Below, piece by piece: positions 50,123 to 55,912 of a stretch of DNA of 55,912 nt. The stretch comes from CAYFMH01 sp964344775 (lineage in GTDB: Bacteria; Patescibacteriota; Gracilibacteria; UBA4473), in assembly GCA_964344775.1 (NCBI GenBank), contig CAYFOO010000003.1:1-55912 (forward strand). The letters are read 5' to 3'. The notes under the pieces were generated by a model. That model worked only from the letters and a program-made list of their open reading frames with translations, searched no databases and was not told the origin of the DNA. The position numbers and the translations under genes are program-made. Every line of letters begins with the position of its first letter. Positions within the stretch are counted from its first letter, which is position 1.

Positions 50123-51181
50123 ATGGCATCAGCTCTACCACTCATTCAACGGATAAAAAAACGTGCGATCAACATGGACGCATCAGATATTTTCTTTTCT
50201 GCCGGGAGTGTTCCCGCCTGCAAAGTGCACGGAAAAGTGGTGTTTTTTGACGACGAAGAACCCATCAACTCGACCGATCTCGAACACTACCTACTCGAGA
50301 TCATGAGCGAAGCAGAAAAAAAACAGTTCCTGAACAATATGGAACTTGATTTTTCGTTGAAATCTCCTGGAGAAAAAAGATTCCGGGTGAACGCCATCAG
50401 ACAACTGAATGGAATCAGCTTGTCTTTTCGGGTAATTCCCAAAGACATTCCGAGCTTCGAAGATCTCGATCTGCCAGAACAACTCAAAAAAATTGCAAAC
50501 CTTCGATCTGGACTAGTACTTCTCACTGGATCCATGGGATCTGGAAAAACAACCACTCTGGCAGCCCTCGTCGATCTCATCAACAAAAATCACGAAAAAA
50601 GGATCATCACCGTAGAAGATCCAGTAGAATTCATACATCAGAATGATAAAGCCCTCGTCGAACAACGAGATCTAAAAATACATACAAAAAGTTTTCACAA
50701 TGCCCTCCGATCTGCCCTCCGACAAGGAGCCGATGTAGTACTCGTGGGAGAATTGCGGGATCTCGAATCCATTGCTCTAGCGATCACCGCGGCAGAAACC
50801 GGCACGCTGGTACTCTCTACGGTCCATACCAACGGAGCGGCCAACACGGTGAATCGACTAGTGGATGTATTCCCATACGATCAACAAAACCAGATCCAGA
50901 GTCAACTCGCACAATCTCTCAAGGCCGTCGTCTGGCAAACACTTATCCCTCGGAAAGACAAGGAAGGACGAATTGCAGCCTTTGAAATTCTTTTTCAAAA
51001 TTATGCTACTTCCAACCTCATCCGAGAAGGAAAATCCTACCAACTCAACTCCGTGATCGAGACTAGTCAGGCAGAGGGGATGATCTCTATGAAAAAAATG
51101 CTCGATTACCTGGTAAAAGAAAACTACATCGAAAAAGAAGAACTCTACAAAGCCCTCCCAGAAGCGATCCAGGATATGTAA
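50123..51181 (+). CDS. pilT: PilT-type pilus retraction ATPase
   Basis: PilT is the hexameric ATPase that depolymerises type IV pili and drives twitching. It has the N-terminal PAS-like region with ASDIFFSAGSVP, Walker A GSMGSGKT (136-143), ITVEDPVEFIH (Asp box), the Walker B region GADVVLVGELRD, LSTVHTNGAANTVNRL (His box) and a C-terminal NLIREGK, equivalent to the AIRNLIREGK motif required for retraction. Length 352 is normal. It lies 36 kb from pilB and pilC and has its own promoter with a leaderless start. Confidence 0.96.
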   Translation: MASALPLIQRIKKRAINMDASDIFFSAGSVPACKVHGKVVFFDDEEPINSTDLEHYLLEIMSEAEKKQFLNNMELDFSLKSPGEKRFRVNAIRQLNGISLSFRVIPKDIPSFEDLDLPEQLKKIANLRSGLVLLTGSMGSGKTTTLAALVDLINKNHEKRIITVEDPVEFIHQNDKALVEQRDLKIHTKSFHNALRSALRQGADVVLVGELRDLESIALAITAAETGTLVLSTVHTNGAANTVNRLVDVFPYDQQNQIQSQLAQSLKAVVWQTLIPRKDKEGRIAAFEILFQNYATSNLIREGKSYQLNSVIETSQAEGMISMKKMLDYLVKENYIEKEELYKALPEAIQDM

Positions 51182-51294
51182 AACAGATTACAAGATAACA
51201 AGCCGACAAGACAACGAGCCTGTTTTTCATCGTGTTTAAAGCTTTTTAAAAAAACTTGTAATCTCGTAATCTCGTTAACTTGTGATCTTGTAAT
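51182..51294. repeat. spacer with inverted short repeats
   Basis: AGATTACAAGATAACAAG on one side and CTTGTAATCTCGTAATCTCG plus CTTGTGATCTTGTAAT on the other form an imperfect inverted repeat between the convergent pilT and LCP genes. It could fold and terminate both, but there is no clean T run. Confidence 0.55.
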
Positions 51295-52632
51295 TTAGTT
51301 CGTTCCCAACACCACCTCAATATCAACCAAATTAGAGGATTTTTTTGGTGAACTGATATCTTCTGGGACTGGACGCAATTCGGCCCCCAGAATCGTACTT
51401 AGCATTTTTGCGGTTTTTTCCGTTTTTTTGCCAGAATAGTTACGAACGAAAGAGCGGAAAACTGGCCGATCAGCCTCATAATTACCTGTTTCAATCACAT
51501 GAAATCCAAACCGTCGAAGTCGGGTCGTAGACTCTCTAGCCATTCCCTGAACCTTGGATCCGTTCAAAACGGAAATTTGGGCACTCTCGAGAAGTATCTC
51601 TGGACGAAGGAGAGTCAACTCCATAAAAAGCTGCGTATCTCGCAAATCCTCAGGTAAAAGCACAAATTGCCCCCCGTAAAATTCCCGTGCTGGAGTGTAG
51701 AGAAATCCATCTTTTCTGGCTGGATCATCGTTGAGTACCGCTGTGATGGAATTGCTATAATCCACTCCGATAGCAATCTTTGCCAAAGCGATAATCTGAG
51801 CCATCCCCAGATCTGTATTCACATTTTTTCGAAAAACTTTGTAGAGTTTTTGGAGTTTTCCCAAGTTTGAAAGAAGGCCTTGATCTTGGGCCTTTTTTCG
51901 AATCGCAAAAAGTAAATCCTGCTGACGTCTAGCTCGATCATAGTCGGAAGAGGTTTTCCGCGAACGGGCATATTTGAGGGCCGTATCCCCATCGAAGTGG
52001 TTCATCCCCTTGCGAACAACAAACATCTGGTACCCATAATCATCCGCCGGATAAAAAGGATCTTCGATGTCCTGCGGCACAAAAATATCCACCCCATCCA
52101 GAGCATCCACCAAGTCAGCAAAAATCCGAAAATTCACGACCGCCGCGTAGTGAATGTCTACATTGGAAAACCGCGAGATAGCATCCTTGATGGCTTCTAG
52201 ACCACTTCTGTTTCCGTTTTTGTGACGAGCCATGGCGTAGATTTCATTTACTTTTCGGTCCCCTACTTCGGAGGAGACAAAAAGGTCTCGCGGCAAACTC
52301 AAAAAAGAAGCTGATGGTCCCTCTGGAGTAACCGAAACAACCATAATCGAATCAGAAAGATTTCCTCCCTCTTCCATTTCTCCTGCCACGCCAAGAAATA
52401 ACATATTTGTGTGACCGAAATCATCCGTCTTTAGAGGACTGAGAGAAAAGATATTTTGAGTTGGTTTTGGAAGAAAATTAAAATGAAAAGGATTGGCCCC
52501 CACCACAAAAATCGCTAATAAAATACCAATAAAAAAAACAAACTTTTTCAAACTAATTCGTTGGATCATCCCACTCAAGAGTGCTTTTGTCTTTGATTTT
52601 TTTTTATAAATTTTCCGTGCTTTGAAACTCAT
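51295..52632 (-). CDS. LytR-CpsA-Psr (LCP) family protein
   Basis: LCP enzymes transfer glycopolymers from a lipid carrier to the cell wall. A basic cytoplasmic start and one membrane helix (about 32-50) precede the LCP domain: NMLFLGVAGE, LSDSIMVVSV, SFLSLPRDLFV, ALDGVDIFVPQ, GMNHFDGDTALKYARSRK and DYDRARRQQDLLFAI hold the conserved Asp and Arg residues. A LytR_C-like domain lies at the end (VLNGSKVQGMAR). The reading frame is open to TTG 52692, but a promoter ending at 52640 makes ATG 52632 the start, giving 445 residues. Confidence 0.93.
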   Translation of the reverse strand: MSFKARKIYKKKSKTKALLSGMIQRISLKKFVFFIGILLAIFVVGANPFHFNFLPKPTQNIFSLSPLKTDDFGHTNMLFLGVAGEMEEGGNLSDSIMVVSVTPEGPSASFLSLPRDLFVSSEVGDRKVNEIYAMARHKNGNRSGLEAIKDAISRFSNVDIHYAAVVNFRIFADLVDALDGVDIFVPQDIEDPFYPADDYGYQMFVVRKGMNHFDGDTALKYARSRKTSSDYDRARRQQDLLFAIRKKAQDQGLLSNLGKLQKLYKVFRKNVNTDLGMAQIIALAKIAIGVDYSNSITAVLNDDPARKDGFLYTPAREFYGGQFVLLPEDLRDTQLFMELTLLRPEILLESAQISVLNGSKVQGMARESTTRLRRFGFHVIETGNYEADRPVFRSFVRNYSGKKTEKTAKMLSTILGAELRPVPEDISSPKKSSNLVDIEVVLGTN

Positions 52633-52639
52633 CGGGGCA

Positions 52640-52667
52640 ATTTTATAAATAAGTTGCCTTTGTTCAA
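52640..52667 (-). promoter_or_regulatory. promoter of the LCP gene, leaderless start
   Basis: On the minus strand, TTGAAC (52667-52662), 16 bases, TAAAAT (52645-52640), then seven bases to ATG 52632. It overlaps the longer reading frame from TTG 52692, which is therefore unlikely to be used. Confidence 0.75.
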
Positions 52668-52869
52668 GAATATCTGGGAGAAATTCTATCAAAATAACAA
52701 AGTGCTTGATTTTGAGACAAAAGTTTTTAGAATCGCTCAGCTTTTTTAATTCCCAAAATTCAATCTATAAATTTAAAAACCGGGACAGATTGGATTTTGA
52801 GAGGAGACATGACGAAACAGGTGGAGTTTTTGCGGAGCAAAACGGAGCCAGTGAAGTCCATGTCGACGA

Positions 52870-52944
52870 TGGGGCGTCGCCAAGTGGTAAGGCACCAGGT
52901 TTTGGTCCTGGCATTCGGGGGTTCGAATCCCTCCGCCCCAGCCA
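52870..52944 (+). tRNA. tRNA-Gln (anticodon TTG)
   Basis: A full cloverleaf: acceptor TGGGGCG/CGCCCCA, D stem GCC/GGC, anticodon stem CCAGG/CCTGG with loop TTTTGGT (anticodon TTG, reading CAA), T arm GGGGG-TTCGAAT-CCCTC, and an encoded GCCA end. The U1-A72 pair is typical of bacterial tRNA-Gln. Confidence 0.97.
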
Positions 52945-53104
52945 GAATGTACACTAATGGCAGTAAGTGAACTATCTCTAGGAGAGAGATTTATTGCTGT
53001 ATTTAAATCGCAAGAGTTCTTTTGTGGATTGTGCTTTGGTGATTTTGTTTGAGAGTTTTAGGGGATCAATTTTTGGTTAGGGAGAACGGGCACTAAGGGC
53101 AGTT

Positions 53105-54604
53105 CTATTTTTTTGAATTATAGTTTTCTAAATAGTCCTTTATCCACATCATAGCCGTGCAATCATCTTCATTATAATGTAAAATTCTTTGTAGTTTTTC
53201 TGGGTTTTTGTCTTCACGCCATTCATTAAACCACTGAATAGAAGCTGCTCCAGATGGATTTTCATCTCGCCACTGAAAACCTAAATGTTGTGCCAAGGTT
53301 TTTACAGAGTAGTTATATGTTGGCCATTCTGTACAAGGTTTTACGACATCAAGGTATAGGTCGATTGAATGTTCTTTATCAAAAAGCCATTCTACATCGT
53401 CTAAGTCAGCTATTTTAGGATATTTACGTACTAGGTTTTTATACTGTGTTTTTTCATAAGAACTGTAGTAGTACATCGTCCATTCTTTATCAGGTAACGA
53501 TCTAATGTAATCCCAAAACTCTTTCCAAGCTTTTTTCTCGGCCTCATTTGAAACTTCATCTGCACAAAAAGCGTGAAATTTACTTGAGGAATTATCTCCA
53601 TTTTTCCTTTCAACAACTCCATGAAGATAAACAATATCTTGTGTAGGATCCGTTTCGATATCAAAGAAAAGTTCTAGTGAAGTTTTAGGAAAGTGAAAAT
53701 TTTTTAGAATTAATGGATCTTTTTCTCCAGAAGTGAGTAGTTCTGCACGGCGTTGGAATTTTGTAAGTAAAAGCTCGCCTATTCCGGAGATTCCTGTTTC
53801 GCCTTTTTGATTTAAATGATCTGATATCTTTATTTTAGCCAAATCATCAACTATATGAACAATATCTTCGAGAGATTCTTGTCTGGAATATCCTAATTCG
53901 GGAACAAGAGACAAAGATCTATCTTTAATACATTGTTTTTTGCAGTCACTATACCATTCGCATTGACCACATTTACTGGAGAGAGCTGGTTTTGTTTGTT
54001 TTTTCTTTCCTAGAATATTTTTTACAATCAATAAAGTTTCTTCGTAATAATTCCACCAAGCTTCAGGATTTCTTTTGCTTCGTGGTAGAGTTAGATCATA
54101 TTCTATCATTTCTCCTCTACTGTCCCAGATAAAACCTTTATGATGACTAGCAAAACCAAGTCTCCTGAGTGCATCTGTATAGAGTGCTAGTTGAAGTGCA
54201 TAATGTCTTTTTAAGTTTCCTTCTTCTCCACCTTTTACTCCCATTCCTGATTTAATATCAACAGGAACATACTCGCCATCTTCCTGCAAATGAAGTAGAT
54301 CAGGTTCTCCCAATAAATTATCTACTTCCAAACGTCCATGATAGATGCATGGACATTTTCTTTTCATTGCTTTGATTGTTTCGTTGAATCTTTCTTCCTT
54401 TGGAACGATAGATAGGTCCAAAACCTCTACACCTGATTCAATATGACTTTCGATTATTTCTTTTTCATATCGTGTTCCATGTTCCCAGAGTAGTTTAGTG
54501 AACTCGTTTACTGGGTCTTTAAGTTTTGGATCATCGTGAGTATCTCGCCAGATGCGGTGGTGGCATTCGGTGTATGAGTAGAGGTGGGAAGCAGTAATTT
54601 TCAT
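53105..54604 (-). CDS. TM0106-type RecB-like nuclease with RNase H-like domain
   Basis: The N-terminal part is a PD-(D/E)XK nuclease: GEPDLL (Asp102) and YVPVDIKSG (Asp116, Lys118), followed by QLALYTDALRRLG. Cys14, Cys212, Cys215, Cys221 and Cys225 could hold an iron-sulfur cluster as in related RecB-like proteins. The C-terminal part (from about 310) is a predicted DEDD exonuclease (YprB-type RNase H) with FFDIETDP and a late YNEDDC motif. It starts four bases after the methyltransferase gene stop, so the two form an operon, perhaps for DNA defence or processing. Confidence 0.88.
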   Translation of the reverse strand: MKITASHLYSYTECHHRIWRDTHDDPKLKDPVNEFTKLLWEHGTRYEKEIIESHIESGVEVLDLSIVPKEERFNETIKAMKRKCPCIYHGRLEVDNLLGEPDLLHLQEDGEYVPVDIKSGMGVKGGEEGNLKRHYALQLALYTDALRRLGFASHHKGFIWDSRGEMIEYDLTLPRSKRNPEAWWNYYEETLLIVKNILGKKKQTKPALSSKCGQCEWYSDCKKQCIKDRSLSLVPELGYSRQESLEDIVHIVDDLAKIKISDHLNQKGETGISGIGELLLTKFQRRAELLTSGEKDPLILKNFHFPKTSLELFFDIETDPTQDIVYLHGVVERKNGDNSSSKFHAFCADEVSNEAEKKAWKEFWDYIRSLPDKEWTMYYYSSYEKTQYKNLVRKYPKIADLDDVEWLFDKEHSIDLYLDVVKPCTEWPTYNYSVKTLAQHLGFQWRDENPSGAASIQWFNEWREDKNPEKLQRILHYNEDDCTAMMWIKDYLENYNSKK

Positions 54605-54608
54605 GTTT

Positions 54609-55912
54609 TTAAGGAGTCACACAGTCCTTTGTAATAAACTGCTTAGAGTCAATTACTATGGGTGGTAAACCTGGTCCAGTAATTGTTTCTCCTTTCTTTT
54701 CTTTTTCTGCCAGCTCTAAATTTAAATTTAGTAAAAACTCTAAAGGATCTTCTTTGGCTTTCATTCCATAAGCATCTTTTACTACTTTATTCAATTTGTC
54801 GTGAGCTGTTTTCAAAGGATTTTCTCCCGGTAAATCTAATGTGCGATATAAATCTCTTAAAGACCATTTATTTTCTTGCATAATTTTGTTTCTTAAGTTT
54901 CTCAATTCGACAGATGCTTTAGTAATTTTTTCGACTTGTGAAAGAGTTGGATTTTGTGGCCAAGCAAAAGTATCAAAGACAGTATTTGAGGTATACCGGA
55001 ATCTCTCGGTAAGAGTCGAGCATTTCGCTACAAACCATTGCCAGTGGATATCTGATTGAAGAATCCCAAAAGAATAATCATCTTCATAAACAAATATTTG
55101 AAGAGCGTCGCTTGGATGGATAGTTTTATCAATAAACTCAAAAATAGGTCTTTTAGTAACTCGTGCACATACTAAATATTTAGGGACATTTTTTATTTCA
55201 TTCATTAAATCCTCTCTAGGGTATGATAATAACCACCACCTTTTTAAGAAATTAACATGATGATGGTTGACTCTAGCTTTTGGATTTTCTTTTAGAACTA
55301 ATTCATTATTTTTTTGTTCTTCTTGTGCTGCTTTTTCTCTTGGGGGAAGTACCAATTCTTTTATCCTTTCGAAAGGTTTTAAAAAGACTTGAGACTCTAA
55401 TATATTTTTAGGATGAAAATCAATGACATATCTACTTGGTTTTGAAAAAATGTTTGATAATAAATCTTCTCCTGTTAAGTATGGGAACACTATTTCTTTA
55501 TTTTTAGGATTAGAATTTAGAATTTCTTTTCCTTCTTTTGAAGAAAGTAGAAAGCCTTCATTTCCATGAGTTTGCCCCTGGAAACATTTTCCATTAGAAG
55601 CATTTAAATTAAGTTTTTTTGCATTGGTTACATCAATAGTAAAAGATAGTGAAGAATTTATCTTTTTTAATTTTTTACTTTGCCAAGGGCTATCAATTGT
55701 ATCACCATTTTGTTTATATAATGTTTTTGAATTACTCTCTTCACCTTTTATCCAATTAACGATAGAAACATGTACTGCTGCATCTCCAGACCAAACCTGA
55801 GAAGAAACAGCTTCTGTTATGGTTCCATCGTTTTTAACAATGTAGTCAAGGCCACTCTGGATATTCAAAAAATTTGGGGCAACATGAATTAGTTTGATGT
55901 AAGATTGAGGGG
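54609..55912 (-). CDS. MmeI/type IIG-like DNA methyltransferase, C-terminal part
   Basis: The frame remains open to the window edge, so the N-terminus (including the methyltransferase NPPY motif) lies outside. What is visible resembles the end of N6-adenine methyltransferases of the MmeI/class I group: WSGDAAVHVSIVNWIKG, IVFPYLTGEDLL, YVIDFHPKNILES, the TRD-like region (KNVPKYLVCARVTKRPIFEF, SDIHWQWFVAKCSTLTERFRY), WPQNPT, and a helical tail with AHDKLNKVVKDAYGM. A TTG at 55868 is not the start. It precedes the nuclease gene by four bases. Confidence 0.85.
   Translation of the reverse strand, partial: PQSYIKLIHVAPNFLNIQSGLDYIVKNDGTITEAVSSQVWSGDAAVHVSIVNWIKGEESNSKTLYKQNGDTIDSPWQSKKLKKINSSLSFTIDVTNAKKLNLNASNGKCFQGQTHGNEGFLLSSKEGKEILNSNPKNKEIVFPYLTGEDLLSNIFSKPSRYVIDFHPKNILESQVFLKPFERIKELVLPPREKAAQEEQKNNELVLKENPKARVNHHHVNFLKRWWLLSYPREDLMNEIKNVPKYLVCARVTKRPIFEFIDKTIHPSDALQIFVYEDDYSFGILQSDIHWQWFVAKCSTLTERFRYTSNTVFDTFAWPQNPTLSQVEKITKASVELRNLRNKIMQENKWSLRDLYRTLDLPGENPLKTAHDKLNKVVKDAYGMKAKEDPLEFLLNLNLELAEKEKKGETITGPGLPPIVIDSKQFITKDCVTP

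Noticed and set aside
52760..52954. Minus-strand ORF over tRNA-Gln
   Set aside because: Its centre is the reverse complement of the tRNA, a well-known annotation artefact.
1..55912. Alternative genetic code (TGA as Gly)
   Set aside because: Several genes end in TGA at the expected protein end, including the overlapping ATGA at 4731-4734.

Overview
The window looks like a chromosome segment from a Patescibacteria (CPR) bacterium. TGA is used as a stop (for example at the ends of the genes at 4306-4734 and 27473-30616), which excludes the recoded Gracilibacteria/Absconditabacteria. Other pointers are minimal enzyme versions (a threonyl-tRNA synthetase without its TGS domain, a PilB without its N-terminal domain), a large Cys-rich surface protein with a T4SS-pilin-like membrane segment, many small unknown proteins and repeat-filled intergenic spaces. 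A complete proline pathway and a purD would fit Peregrinibacteria, but the phylum call is inference.

Layout. 1-5.2 kb: an MFS transporter, clpB under a perfect CIRCE operator, then three small unknown genes followed by a displaced second copy of the clpB 3' end. 5.7-8.6 kb: uvrA. 8.7-9.7 kb: a Lys-rich unknown protein and a DUF1566 protein. 10-14.3 kb: type IV pilus module (two PilN/PilO-like membrane proteins, PilB, PilC). 14.3-20.8 kb: DedA, PurD, a TrmB-type regulator, a small secreted protein, a MazEF-type toxin-antitoxin pair, glutaredoxin, a DUF389 protein and a small membrane protein. 20.8-22.7 kb: thrS behind what reads as a complete threonine transcription attenuator. 23.3-27 kb: a 1246-residue unknown protein. 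27-30.6 kb: a DUF192 lipoprotein and a UvrD helicase-nuclease with exactly abutting divergent start codons. 31-38.4 kb: a cation exchanger, YebC, and proB, proA and proC interleaved with unknown ORFs. 38.4-43 kb: small membrane proteins, tyrS, and a PAP2 phosphatase fused to a polyprenol-kinase-like domain. 43.4-50 kb: a transposase remnant, two related surface proteins, a 42-bp-repeat protein and a SUMF1-domain protein. 50.1-52.7 kb: pilT and an LCP protein. 52.9 kb: tRNA-Gln. 53.1 kb to the end: a TM0106-type nuclease and the C-terminal part of an MmeI-like DNA methyltransferase.

Two features run through the whole window. First, several good sigma70-type promoters place the start codon at or within about 2 bases of the predicted transcription start (DUF389 gene, Thr leader, 1246-aa gene, pilT, LCP gene, the 498-aa surface protein, and more weakly the PAP2 fusion), and Shine-Dalgarno sites are rare. 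Leaderless mRNAs are probably common. Second, intergenic DNA is packed with families of short hairpin repeats. Their stems vary in sequence but stay paired, and copies of the same families also lie in frame inside uvrD and apparently inside other coding regions.

The most interesting single element is the thrS leader at 20797-20923: promoter, a 13-codon leader peptide with seven consecutive Thr codons, mutually exclusive hairpins and a terminator with six T's.
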